Shown here piece by piece: positions 1 through 8,337 of a DNA stretch of 43,523 bases. This DNA is from Anaerolineae bacterium (lineage in GTDB: Bacteria; Chloroflexota; Anaerolineae; Fen-1058), in NCBI GenBank assembly GCA_003154115.1, contig PMCF01000039.1, forward strand, positions 1 through 43,523, read 5' to 3'. A program made the position numbers and the translations under genes. How positions within the stretch are numbered: position 1 is the first letter of the stretch; each line of letters begins with the position of its first letter. Under the pieces are notes generated by a model that was given only the letters and a program-made list of their open reading frames with translations, was not told the origin of the DNA and searched no databases.

Positions 1-30
1 AACGGCTACAACCCGTTTAACAGCTTGTAA
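1..30 (+). CDS. 3' end of an upstream gene (partial)
   Basis: The first 30 bases read as nine codons and a TAA stop (NGYNPFNSL) that end 16 bases before the Rieske start. The spacing fits the last codons of an upstream gene in the same operon, but nine residues are too few to identify it. A cytochrome b or other respiratory subunit would be expected from context; that is only a guess. Confidence 0.35.
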   Translation, partial: NGYNPFNSL

Positions 31-46
31 GAAGGGATTCTTCAAT

Positions 47-544
47 ATGAACTCCAAAACTGAACACTCTGATCAATCCGGCGTCAGCCGACGGCAATTT
101 TTGGGCCTGACCTGGGTGGCCGCGCTCGTCGCACTGGGGGGAGAATCACTAGTCGCACTCTTCGGTTTCCTGAAGCCTATCAACACGGGTGGCTTTGGCG
201 GGACAGTGCGCGCCGGCACAGTGGCCGAATTTGCGCCGGGCAGCATCAATCTGGTCAAGGCCGGTCGATTCTACTTGCGCCGCTATGAGGATGGCAGCTT
301 TATTGCCTTCTGGCAGCGTTGTACCCACCTCGGTTGCAGTGTGCCCTGGGTCGATGCCGAAAACCAGTTCCACTGCCCGTGTCACGGCTCGCTCTATGAT
401 GCACACGGTGTCGTCACGGGCGGTCCCGCTCCGCGCCCATTGGATATTTTCCCGGTGACGATCAATAACGGAGAGGTCTTCGTGGATACGGGTAGTCCTA
501 TCCAGCGCGCCGGATTCGATCCGAATCAGACGACAAAAGCGTAA
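47..544 (+). CDS. Rieske [2Fe-2S] protein, Tat-exported
   Basis: A 165-residue Rieske iron-sulfur protein, which accepts electrons from quinol in cytochrome bc-type complexes and passes them to cytochrome c. Residues 15-18 (RRQF) followed by a hydrophobic stretch to about 43 form a twin-arginine signal anchor. The cluster boxes are intact: CTHLGC (92-97) and CPCHGS (110-115). By family knowledge C92, H94, C110 and H113 bind the cluster, and C97 and C112 form the disulfide. Length is normal for the family. An AGAAGGGA-like ribosome site lies just upstream. The next gene starts 12 bases downstream, so the two are almost certainly cotranscribed. No classical cytochrome b follows; the only cytochrome b domain in view is the fused protein at 2464-4593. 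Confidence 0.95.
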   Translation: MNSKTEHSDQSGVSRRQFLGLTWVAALVALGGESLVALFGFLKPINTGGFGGTVRAGTVAEFAPGSINLVKAGRFYLRRYEDGSFIAFWQRCTHLGCSVPWVDAENQFHCPCHGSLYDAHGVVTGGPAPRPLDIFPVTINNGEVFVDTGSPIQRAGFDPNQTTKA

Positions 545-556
545 GGCAGGTTTTCT

Positions 557-1699
557 ATGCAAACCGAGAATTATCGGCGGCAAATACTGATTGGCCTGGG
601 TCTGACGTTGGTGGCGATCGTCGCCATGGGCGTCGCCTGGCTGACCGAACCCGCTCGCATGGCGGAGGCCAGCGACACCGTCGCCAAAGCCAGCATCCTG
701 CAAGGCCGACAAATCTACGTCGCCAACTGCACCCCCTGTCATGGCACACGCGGCGAAGGCGGCGTTGGCGCGGCTCTGAACGACAAAGTCTTGCTGTCCA
801 AGGCGACCGACGAAGTGCTGGCCGGATTCATCGCTGTGGGACGCCCCAACTCATTGATGCCAGCCTGGTCGCAGCAAAACGGCGGCCCGCTCACCGATGA
901 AGATATTCGATACGTGGTTTCGTTTATCCGAGCCTGGCAGCCAACCGCACCGACTGTCACGACGGGTGTCGTCATCTCGGACGCCGCACGCGGGTTGTCT
1001 TTGTTCAACGGCACGTGCTTCATCTGCCATGGCGAAAACGGTCAGGGCGGCGGCATTGCCCCGGCCATCAACAACCCGGCGCGTTTGGGCGCGTTGGACG
1101 ACAACTGGTACCGCCAGACGATCAACGGTGGCCGCCCCGCCAGGGGTATGCCAACCTGGGGTACCGTGCTGTCGCCCAGTCAGATCGAAGACATCATTGC
1201 GCTGGTCGATGCCTGGCGCAAGGGTGAGAAGGTACTCCCCACCACGACCGTCGCCGACTTGCTTGACCAGGCGTTGTTCGCGTTGAGCCAGAAAGACGAC
1301 AAAGACGCCTTGTTCTACCTCAACCGTGCCAAGCCGTTAGCCTTTGGGCCGGGCCTGGCGCAACTTGATCCGATCGTGGCGACGATCCAATCTGGCGATC
1401 TCACCAAAGCGCTGAGTGATCTAGGTGAATTCCGCAAGCAGTGGCCGATCGGCGACGCAGTGAAAGGCGCCGCCGTATACAAAGATGCCTGCATCGGCTG
1501 CCATGGCTCCGACGGCCAGGGCGGCGTCGGGCGGCGGTTGAAGCCCAGTCAGTTCATCCAGACGAGCACCAACGCCGAGTTGTTGACACTGACTCTAACG
1601 GGACGCGTCAACACGGCGATGCGTGGCTTTGCCGGTCGTCTCACCGAAGAACAACTGGCCGATGTCATTGCCTTCCTGCGCACGTGGCAGCAACCATAA
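557..1699 (+). CDS. Membrane-anchored tri-haem cytochrome c
   Basis: A 380-residue c-type cytochrome with one N-terminal membrane segment (about 9-29) and three cytochrome c domains facing outward. The haem motifs are CTPCH (58-62), CFICH (154-158) and CIGCH (312-316). Plausible sixth-ligand methionines are M101 (SLMPAW), M198 (RGMPTW) and M355 (TAMRGF). Domains 1 and 2 are adjacent. Domains 2 and 3 are separated by a predicted helical spacer of roughly 75 residues (about 225-300). The gene lies 12 bases after the Rieske gene, behind an AGGCAGG ribosome site. Its role is probably to take electrons from the Rieske protein and deliver them to a terminal oxidase or other acceptor, which is not in this window. 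The family is certain; the specific partner is inferred. Confidence 0.93.
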   Translation: MQTENYRRQILIGLGLTLVAIVAMGVAWLTEPARMAEASDTVAKASILQGRQIYVANCTPCHGTRGEGGVGAALNDKVLLSKATDEVLAGFIAVGRPNSLMPAWSQQNGGPLTDEDIRYVVSFIRAWQPTAPTVTTGVVISDAARGLSLFNGTCFICHGENGQGGGIAPAINNPARLGALDDNWYRQTINGGRPARGMPTWGTVLSPSQIEDIIALVDAWRKGEKVLPTTTVADLLDQALFALSQKDDKDALFYLNRAKPLAFGPGLAQLDPIVATIQSGDLTKALSDLGEFRKQWPIGDAVKGAAVYKDACIGCHGSDGQGGVGRRLKPSQFIQTSTNAELLTLTLTGRVNTAMRGFAGRLTEEQLADVIAFLRTWQQP

Positions 1700-1818
1700 C
1701 CGGCGATCGGAATAGTCCGTCAGCAATTCGTTCGATTCCCTGTGAAGCCTATGCCCTTCATTAGCACCTTGAACGGGTTACTGGTTGTCTGACGGCAAAT
1801 CTAAGAAATCGTACTTGA

Positions 1819-1851
1819 ACTGGCTTTGACGAGAATCTCTTCAAAGCCAGT
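1819..1851 (+). terminator. Hairpin between cytochrome c and PCu(A)C genes
   Basis: An 11-bp perfect stem (1819-1829 with 1841-1851) with an 11-base loop, followed by only a short A-rich tail rather than a U-tract. It ends 10 bases before the ribosome site of the PCu(A)C gene. It may be an attenuator, an RNA-processing site or a weak terminator. Confidence 0.4.
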
Positions 1852-1873
1852 AAAAATCACTAGGAGACAATTG

Positions 1874-2314
1874 ATGAAGCGAGTAGGGTGGTTGATTTTG
1901 ATCGGCGTAGTGGCCCTAGCGGCATGTGCGCCGGCCGCGTCAGGACCGAAGATTTCGGTCGAGCAGGTATGGGGCCGATCATCACCAGCCGTGGCGGATA
2001 CAGGCGCGTTTTATCTAACCATCAAGAATACCGGCACGACTGCGGATACCCTGGTTGGCGTAAAATCGACCGCCTGTGGTATGGCCGAACTGCATGAAAC
2101 CGTGGATAAAAACGGCATGATGTCCATGCAGCCTATCGCCGGCCAGAAGATTGAAGTCCCCGCCGGCGGTACGGTGGAATTGAAGCCCGGCGGCATGCAC
2201 GTGATGTGCATGATGAAAAAGGCCGATTTTGCAACAGGGACTAAACTCCCGTTGACGCTGGTCTTCGAGAAATCGGGCGAAATGAAGTTCGACGCGGACA
2301 TTCGCGATCAATAG
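1874..2314 (+). CDS. PCu(A)C-type periplasmic copper chaperone lipoprotein
   Basis: A 146-residue protein of the PCu(A)C family, which carries Cu(I) and helps build the CuA centre of cytochrome c oxidases. The start at 1874 is preferred over an upstream ATG at 1826. It has an AGGAGA ribosome site nine bases ahead and gives a clean lipoprotein signal: charged MKR, a hydrophobic core, and lipobox LAAC with C18. The copper motif is present as H74, M85, H109 and M111, a slight variant of the family's H-x10-M-x21-H-x-M (here x23). Extra methionines cluster at 82-83 and 111-114. Its place among redox genes suggests that a copper oxidase accepts electrons from this chain, although no oxidase gene is in view. 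Confidence 0.92.
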   Translation: MKRVGWLILIGVVALAACAPAASGPKISVEQVWGRSSPAVADTGAFYLTIKNTGTTADTLVGVKSTACGMAELHETVDKNGMMSMQPIAGQKIEVPAGGTVELKPGGMHVMCMMKKADFATGTKLPLTLVFEKSGEMKFDADIRDQ

Positions 2315-2381
2315 ACGCAGTGCTGCCAGGCTTTTCTGGAGATCAAAACTGAACACAGTCGCTCACCTGCGGTTAGATTTT

Positions 2382-2407
2382 GAGGGCACGCCACTTGGCG
2401 TGCCCTC
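2382..2407 (+). terminator. Hairpin after the copper chaperone gene
   Basis: An 11-bp perfect G+C-rich stem (2382-2392 with 2397-2407) with an ACTT loop. Only a GTTAAT tail follows, so intrinsic termination may be partial. It separates the chaperone from the cytochrome b fusion 57 bases later. Confidence 0.6.
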
Positions 2408-2463
2408 GTTAATCTATGAGAAGATCGTCGTGATACAGGGATAGATTGAGGGAGGTTATTGGA

Positions 2464-4593
2464 TTGTCTCAGATAGAACGCCCGGAGCCTTTACTGGATG
2501 AATCTCTTGAACAGGATCGCGTATCGTCCGCAGCAGAAGCCGCGCCAAGTGTGAGTGCGCAACCGATCGACCTGATCGCTGCCGACAATACGGTCTGGCA
2601 ACCACGGCGCGGGGCTCCCTTGCGCTGGCTGGAACGCGCCGCGTTGGCGTTCGCCCGTCCCATCAATCGCTTGATCGGAAATCCCGCGTTGAATCCCCTG
2701 TATCACACGGACACCATCGCCGTCTATTTGTGGCTGATCGTCGCCATCACCGGCCTGTATCTTAGCTTCTTCGTCCAATTCAGTTTTGACGGGATCTATC
2801 ACTCCATCTCCAAAATGGAGAGTCAGTTGGTGGCGCACATTATCCGCGCGATCCACCGGTATGCGTCGGACGCGGCCATCATCGTGAGTGTGATGCACGG
2901 CTTTCGCCTGCTTTTCATGGGCAAGTTTCGAGGTCCGCGCTGGCTGGCGTGGGTCACGGGCGTGCTGATGGTCGCCGTGTTGGTGGTGGATGGCGTCATG
3001 GGTTACTGGTTGATCTGGGATCAACGCGCGCAGCTGATCATGACCAGTGTGACCAACTGGCTGGGGCGCGTGTTTGGAACGAGCGCCAACTTTATCGCCG
3101 GAATCCAAGCGGTTGAGGCGAATGACACCAGTTGGATCTGGATCGGGCTGCTGTTGTTGGTGCACATCGTTCTGTTCGGGTTAGTCGCTTTTGGCTACTG
3201 GCTGCACGTCAAGCGGTTGAGCCGCCCCAAGTTTCTGCCCGCGCGCCACTGGCTCATCGGCGTTGGCCTCTTGGTGTTCGTCCTCTCCGCGGCCGTACCG
3301 CTGGGTATGCTGCCGCCAGCCAAGCTAGATCGATTGCCCGGCCCGGTGTCGCTCGATCCGTTGTTCCTGTTTTTCATCCCGCCCGAAATCAATGGGACGG
3401 CCAATGGGCTGTGGCTGGTGACGTTGGCGGTGATCGCGGGCTTCGCCGTCATTCCGTGGCTGCCCTCCCGTCGAAAATCACCGCCACCCGTCCATATCGA
3501 CCAGACTCGCTGTATCGGCTGCACCGAGTGCGCGCTCGATTGCCCGTACCAGGCCATCACCATGGTGCCGCGCACCGATGGCAAAGCCCACAAATTCGTC
3601 GCTCAGGCGAATCTGGATTTGTGTGTGTCGTGCGGTCTGTGCGTCGGTTCGTGCGGTGTGCAGGCGATTTCGGTTGGTCTATTGTCGTACACGGCCTTGT
3701 GGACAATTATCGAAAAGCGGGTGAGTGCGGCTCGCCAGCGAACACCCACCGGCAAAGTCACGGTCGTCTTCACGTGTGAACGTCATGCCGAACATGGAGC
3801 GCAACCTTATCTGCATCCCACGGAATCAACCAATCTCGACCCGACGCTGGAAGTGATCACGCTGCCCTGTACCGCGTCGGCCCCGCCAGACTTGATCGCC
3901 CGTAGTTTGGATATCGGCGCGACGGAGGCCCGCATTGTCGGTTGCGCGCCCGGCGATTGTGCCCGGCGCGAAGGGAATATCTGGGCGGAAGGGCGGTTGA
4001 CTCGCAACCGCGTGCCGCGCTTGCGGCGCAACTACGCCAATGCACCGATCGGCACGTACTGGCTGCCGCCCAATGATTTCAAGCAGGCCCTGCGTGCGCC
4101 GCTCACCGCCGATCGGCCAACGCTGGGCCGAATGGCCGCACCGCTACGCTGGCGCAATCTCATCCCCGCCCTGATCCTGTGTGCGATATTGTATGTATTT
4201 TCAATCGGGTTGAATGCGGTATCCTACACGCCCTATGCCGCCGGACAAGCGCGTATCCAGATTGTCCTGCCCTCACCCGCCGCGCTGTTTGCCGCCCGCG
4301 CCGGTCAACACGCTGCGAACTATGCGGCCGTTCCTGTACGCCTGAGCCTGCACGTCGATGGTCAACTCTTGTTTGAAAAGGACTTTGCGCCGGGCGAATT
4401 GAACACAGGGCACGCAGCGGCTCTGTTTGAAAACGTCCCCCTCGCGCCGGGCGGACATTACATTAGCTTCAAATTTGAAAGCGGTGAGTCTAGCGGCATC
4501 AGCGTGTTTGATCGCATCGTCGATCTGCAGGACCGGCAAGTGCTGTTGCTGGATTACGCGGCGGGCGCGGCCCGAACGGAGCGGCGGCACTAA
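2464..4593 (+). CDS. Cytochrome b / 2x[4Fe-4S] ferredoxin / MvhD-like fusion protein
   Basis: A 709-residue membrane redox protein that joins three modules rarely seen together. Residues 80-335 are a cytochrome b core of six predicted helices. It has bis-histidine haem pairs H131/H145 and H234/H248, each with the 13-residue spacing of bc1-type proteins. Residues 342-402 carry two [4Fe-4S] motifs: C350, C353, C356, C360 and C387, C390, C393, C397. Residues about 431-535 resemble the MvhD/FlpD hydrogenase iron-sulfur subunit, with C438, C469, C494, C499 and the hallmark GCAPGDC...REGN...R segment. One more membrane helix (565-585) and an unrecognised ~120-residue tail follow. The TTG start at 2464 is chosen because AGGGAGG ends eight bases upstream; the TTG at 2446 lies ahead of that site. 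The likely role is electron exchange between the quinone pool and a soluble low-potential or disulfide/flavin partner. The direction of flow is unknown. Confidence 0.88.
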   Translation: MSQIERPEPLLDESLEQDRVSSAAEAAPSVSAQPIDLIAADNTVWQPRRGAPLRWLERAALAFARPINRLIGNPALNPLYHTDTIAVYLWLIVAITGLYLSFFVQFSFDGIYHSISKMESQLVAHIIRAIHRYASDAAIIVSVMHGFRLLFMGKFRGPRWLAWVTGVLMVAVLVVDGVMGYWLIWDQRAQLIMTSVTNWLGRVFGTSANFIAGIQAVEANDTSWIWIGLLLLVHIVLFGLVAFGYWLHVKRLSRPKFLPARHWLIGVGLLVFVLSAAVPLGMLPPAKLDRLPGPVSLDPLFLFFIPPEINGTANGLWLVTLAVIAGFAVIPWLPSRRKSPPPVHIDQTRCIGCTECALDCPYQAITMVPRTDGKAHKFVAQANLDLCVSCGLCVGSCGVQAISVGLLSYTALWTIIEKRVSAARQRTPTGKVTVVFTCERHAEHGAQPYLHPTESTNLDPTLEVITLPCTASAPPDLIARSLDIGATEARIVGCAPGDCARREGNIWAEGRLTRNRVPRLRRNYANAPIGTYWLPPNDFKQALRAPLTADRPTLGRMAAPLRWRNLIPALILCAILYVFSIGLNAVSYTPYAAGQARIQIVLPSPAALFAARAGQHAANYAAVPVRLSLHVDGQLLFEKDFAPGELNTGHAAALFENVPLAPGGHYISFKFESGESSGISVFDRIVDLQDRQVLLLDYAAGAARTERRH

Positions 4594-4644
4594 AAACTAT
4601 TTCACGACTTCAAAACCTACATTCAGGCAGGTGGCATTTGCCTG

Positions 4645-4673
4645 TTGCCACACGCCTGACTTCGTTCTATACT
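4645..4673 (+). promoter_or_regulatory. Sigma70-type promoter for the kinase-STAND gene
   Basis: TTGCCA (4645-4650), 17-base spacer, TATACT (4668-4673). Transcription would start near 4680, giving a leader of about 60 bases. The same two hexamers with the same spacing precede the Nudix gene. Confidence 0.6.
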
Positions 4674-4740
4674 ACCTCTGTCCACAGTCGTATTCTCCAA
4701 CGCCCGTTGTTGCGTGGCGTCACAATGCGAGGTCGGGTCT

Positions 4741-7700
4741 ATGGAACTCATCGGACGGACCATTGGCAAGTACGAGATCGTCAGCCAGCTGGGGCGCGGC
4801 GGGATGGGCGTGGTCTACAAAGGCTATCGCGCCGATCTAACCCACTATGCGGCGATCAAGGTCCTCCCCGAGCACCTGGCCGACTCCACCGATTTTCAAG
4901 AGCGGTTTGTGCGGGAAGCCCAGGCCATCGCCCGCTTGAATCATCCCAACATCCTGCCCATCATCGATTTTGGCCGAGAAGACGATGGGCTGACGTACTT
5001 CATTACGAAACTCGCCACGCGCGGTTCATTGGCGGCACGTCTGGGTCGGCCGCTGCTCATGCCCGACGTATTGTATTTCGTCGAGAAGATTGCGGGCGCG
5101 CTCGATCACGCTCACGATCACAACATGCTGCACCGCGACATTAAGCCGGCGAACGTACTGCTGGATGAAGACGACTGGGTCTTGCTGGCCGACTTTGGCA
5201 TGGTGAAGATTATGAGCGGCACGGCGTTGACGGTGTCCGATTCCGTCATGGGCACGCCCGCTTACATGGCGCCCGAGCAGTGTCGGGGCGAGCCGCTCGA
5301 TCGGCGCGTGGATGTGTACGCGTTGGGTGTAGCCGCGTTCGAGATGGCGACGGGCCGCTTGCCCTTTATCGCCGAGCTGCCTACCGCCATGATCTTGAAG
5401 CACATCAACGAAGAGCCGCCTGCGCCGCAGCATCTTAATGCGATGATCCCGGATGTGGCGGCGTTTGTGATTTTGAAAGCACTGGCTAAGCGGCCGGCCG
5501 ATCGATTTGCGACCGCCGGCGAATTCGCGTTGGCGTTCGCTCAAGCGATCGGGATGCCAAGCGCCATCGCCCGCACGACGCGCCCGGTCGTCGAAGAAGA
5601 GCCAGTCCTCGCACCCGTCACGCCGCCCGATCTCCCGCCGCTGGACACCATCGACTCGCGCATCACCAAAGACTTTGTGGGACGCGAGGCTGAACTCACC
5701 TACTATCTCGATCGGCTTGCGACACAACATCTGGCCATCATTACGGGTATGCCCGGCGTGGGCAAGACCACGTTAGCCTTGCAGCTGGCGCAGCGCTTTG
5801 CGGGCTCGAGCAGCACTTTCGCGCATGCTTTTCATGAAGGCGAAGGCGCGGAGGTGATCGTCTGGGAACTGGCGAAGTTCCTGGCCTGGCATCAGCAGCA
5901 GGATTTGTGGAGCATGCTGCGCGGCGCGCAACAAACGGGCAGCAAGCCACCGCCGATCGAAGTGTTGTTCGATCACGTCTTGCACCTCTTGCGCGGGCAC
6001 AAGTATCTGCTGATTCTGGATAACTTTCATAGCATCGAACACGATCCCTTGATGGGTAAATTGCTGGAACGCCTACGAACGCTGCTGGTCGCCGGTCAGG
6101 TATCGGTGATCATCGCCACACAGCACAAGCCGGCCTTTGCCGCGGCGAGCGACTACAACGTGCTGACCGGTCTGGGCAGCGCCGATGCGATCCGGTTGTT
6201 GGCACAGCGCGGGATCACACTCAATCCCGAAGTGACGGAGCAGCTGTATCGGCTCACCGAGGGCAATCCGCAACTGTTGACATTAGCCATCGGCGCGTTG
6301 CACGGCGCGGATGATCCGGCGCGCTTGGTGCGGCGCGTGGCCGAATCGGAAGACATCGAACAGTACCTGATGACCAGCATCGATCAACGCCTGACGAAAG
6401 AAGAGCGAGCCAGCATGAGCGCCGTGTCGGTGTTTCTGGGTTATCCGGCCACGCGGGATGCGATTGAAGTCGTGCTGGAAGAGAACGAGGCCATTCGCGG
6501 CGGCGTCAAGCGCATGTTGAGCGATCTGCGCAGCCGCTATCTGCTGCTGGAAAGTGACACAGCCGCAGGCAAGGCTTACACGCAGCACGAGACGGTGCGC
6601 AACTTCTACTACAACCTGCTCGGCCGGCGTGAACGGTTGGCGTTACATCGTCGCGCCGCCGACTACTATGACAGCGAAGAACCGGATGCGCTGCAAGCGG
6701 CGCGGCATTTTGATCTGGCGCACGAGTACGAACGTGCCGCGCAGTTGGCGACGTCCGATGTGTGGGGCGCGATCAATCGGGGGCAGGCGCAGAGCTTGCG
6801 GGCGTTGCTCGATCAACTCAGCGGGCGCGCGCTCAACCCGATCGGGTGGGCGGCTGTCCAGGTGACACGTGGGCAAGTCTGCGCGTTTCTCGGCGATACA
6901 CAGCTCGCACAGGAAAGCTATCAAGCCGCTCTGTCCAAACTCCAACTCCAGCCAAACGACAAGACCAGCAGCGTCTGGCAGGCGCGGGCCTGTCTGGGCT
7001 TGAGCGATGTGCTGAAATACGAAGCGCCGCGTGAAGCCGTGAATTGGTTGAAACGCGGCCTGGACACGATCGGCGGAACGAACACCCCGGAAGAAGCGAT
7101 CCTACGCATTCAGTTGGGCAGCGTTTATCTTCACCTGGGGGACTATGCTCAAGCTCAAACTGAAATTGAACGCGGCCAACAAGCCCTGCCTGCTACCGTG
7201 GTGTATTGGCGCGCCCTGGCGCTGGTGAATCTGGGGGTCCTCTATTGGAAACGCGGCGAGGTGCAACGTGGCACGGAATTCTATCGACAGGCGCTGGAGA
7301 TCTATCAACGAGCCAACGACTACTGGGGCCTGATCCCGGTGCACCTCAATCTGGGCATCGAATTGGATCGGGCCGGGCAGTGGCCGCAGGCGATCGAGAA
7401 GTATCAGGCCGCGCTCGATCTCGCGAATCGATTGGGTTCGGTGCGTTACCAGGCGACGCTCGAATTGGCCTTCGGCATCATCCACACCAAGTTGGGCAAC
7501 GACGACCGCGCGCGGGCGCATCTGACGCAATGCTTAGACTTATCCCGCAGCCGTCACTTGAATGAACTGATCGTGGCCGGCTTGTCCAGCTTGTCTGATC
7601 TGGACCTTCGCCTGAGACACTGGGAGGCGGCCGAACTAGCGATCGACGAAGCCGAGCCGCTGGCCGTGGAGATGGACGCGAAAGATCAACTGCCGGAATT

Positions 7701-8055
7701 GTGGCGCGGTCGAGCGCTGATTCATCTGTCACGCGGACAATTCGATCAGGCCCGTGAAGTGATCGAGAAAACGATCGCCCTGTGCCGCGAACTGGAATTG
7801 AAGATCGACGAAGGCATGAGCTGGCGTGTGTTAGGACAGGTGTTGAGCGCCAGCGAACAGAACGATCTAGCGAATGAAGCGTTTGAACACAGCCTCGCTT
7901 TGTTGCATGATGATGGCTATGAACTAGCGCGCACGCAGGCGGAATGGCGACGAGCGTTGCTTGATACGGATCGTGATCGTGCCATGTCGTTGCTGCGCGA
8001 AGCGCGTGCCACGTTTGACCGCTTGGGTGCGCACAGAGATTTGGTCGAGACCTGA
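4741..8055 (+). CDS. Ser/Thr protein kinase fused to STAND ATPase and TPR repeats
   Basis: A 1104-residue cytoplasmic signalling protein. Residues 10-275 are a Hanks-type kinase with all key residues: glycine loop GRGGMG (19-24), K40, E59, HRDIKPAN (131-138), DFG (151-153) and APE (177-179). Residues about 305-560 are an NB-ARC/STAND-like ATPase with P-loop GMPGVGKT (336-343) and a Walker B-like LLILDNF. From about 680 to the end, repeated helical TPR units rich in A, L, Y and G are visible. The start at 4741 has GAGG eight bases upstream; a GTG at 4714 in the same frame lacks that support. There is no membrane segment. By family analogy the TPR/ATPase part would sense or assemble and the kinase would act on partners. 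The target is unknown. Confidence 0.9.
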   Translation: MELIGRTIGKYEIVSQLGRGGMGVVYKGYRADLTHYAAIKVLPEHLADSTDFQERFVREAQAIARLNHPNILPIIDFGREDDGLTYFITKLATRGSLAARLGRPLLMPDVLYFVEKIAGALDHAHDHNMLHRDIKPANVLLDEDDWVLLADFGMVKIMSGTALTVSDSVMGTPAYMAPEQCRGEPLDRRVDVYALGVAAFEMATGRLPFIAELPTAMILKHINEEPPAPQHLNAMIPDVAAFVILKALAKRPADRFATAGEFALAFAQAIGMPSAIARTTRPVVEEEPVLAPVTPPDLPPLDTIDSRITKDFVGREAELTYYLDRLATQHLAIITGMPGVGKTTLALQLAQRFAGSSSTFAHAFHEGEGAEVIVWELAKFLAWHQQQDLWSMLRGAQQTGSKPPPIEVLFDHVLHLLRGHKYLLILDNFHSIEHDPLMGKLLERLRTLLVAGQVSVIIATQHKPAFAAASDYNVLTGLGSADAIRLLAQRGITLNPEVTEQLYRLTEGNPQLLTLAIGALHGADDPARLVRRVAESEDIEQYLMTSIDQRLTKEERASMSAVSVFLGYPATRDAIEVVLEENEAIRGGVKRMLSDLRSRYLLLESDTAAGKAYTQHETVRNFYYNLLGRRERLALHRRAADYYDSEEPDALQAARHFDLAHEYERAAQLATSDVWGAINRGQAQSLRALLDQLSGRALNPIGWAAVQVTRGQVCAFLGDTQLAQESYQAALSKLQLQPNDKTSSVWQARACLGLSDVLKYEAPREAVNWLKRGLDTIGGTNTPEEAILRIQLGSVYLHLGDYAQAQTEIERGQQALPATVVYWRALALVNLGVLYWKRGEVQRGTEFYRQALEIYQRANDYWGLIPVHLNLGIELDRAGQWPQAIEKYQAALDLANRLGSVRYQATLELAFGIIHTKLGNDDRARAHLTQCLDLSRSRHLNELIVAGLSSLSDLDLRLRHWEAAELAIDEAEPLAVEMDAKDQLPELWRGRALIHLSRGQFDQAREVIEKTIALCRELELKIDEGMSWRVLGQVLSASEQNDLANEAFEHSLALLHDDGYELARTQAEWRRALLDTDRDRAMSLLREARATFDRLGAHRDLVET

Positions 8056-8146
8056 CAGGTTTTCACCAGATAGTTACTCAGATTGTTCTGCCCCAATTGC
8101 TCATCGTGAGCACAGGATGATTGGCACTGAAAAACCTGTCAGGTCT
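8048..8146. repeat. Inverted repeat overlapping the kinase stop codon
   Basis: Perfect 16-base inverted copies at 8048-8063 and 8131-8146, separated by 67 bases. Each arm contains the near-palindrome ACCTG-N-CAGGT. The left arm includes the TGA stop of the kinase gene, so the element supplied or preserved the gene end. It could fold as a terminator or be a small mobile palindrome. The rest of the gap to 8337 shows only a promoter candidate. Confidence 0.65.
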
Positions 8147-8174
8147 GAACTTCGTTCAACTTTTCCAACAATGC

Positions 8175-8204
8175 TTGTGTTTCAACTTGACCTTGGCATA
8201 TACT
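8175..8204 (+). promoter_or_regulatory. Candidate promoter for the large secreted protein
   Basis: TTGTGT (8175-8180), 18-base spacer, TATACT (8199-8204). The -10 box matches others in the window; the -35 box is weak. The implied leader is about 130 bases. Confidence 0.4.
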
Positions 8205-8337
8205 GATACACAGCGGACCTGTCACTAAGCCAAAGATGGCGCCGTTGCCTTGCTGATCTACCTCTTTACGCAAGGTCTATTGTGCATCGCGGGGATGAAC
8301 CATCTTGTCGGCGATGTCCGACGAAGAGAAGGGTGTC

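Noticed and set aside
1826-1873. Upstream start for the copper chaperone
   Set aside because: It would lie inside the hairpin at 1819-1851 and would spoil the lipoprotein signal; the ATG at 1874 has a strong ribosome site.
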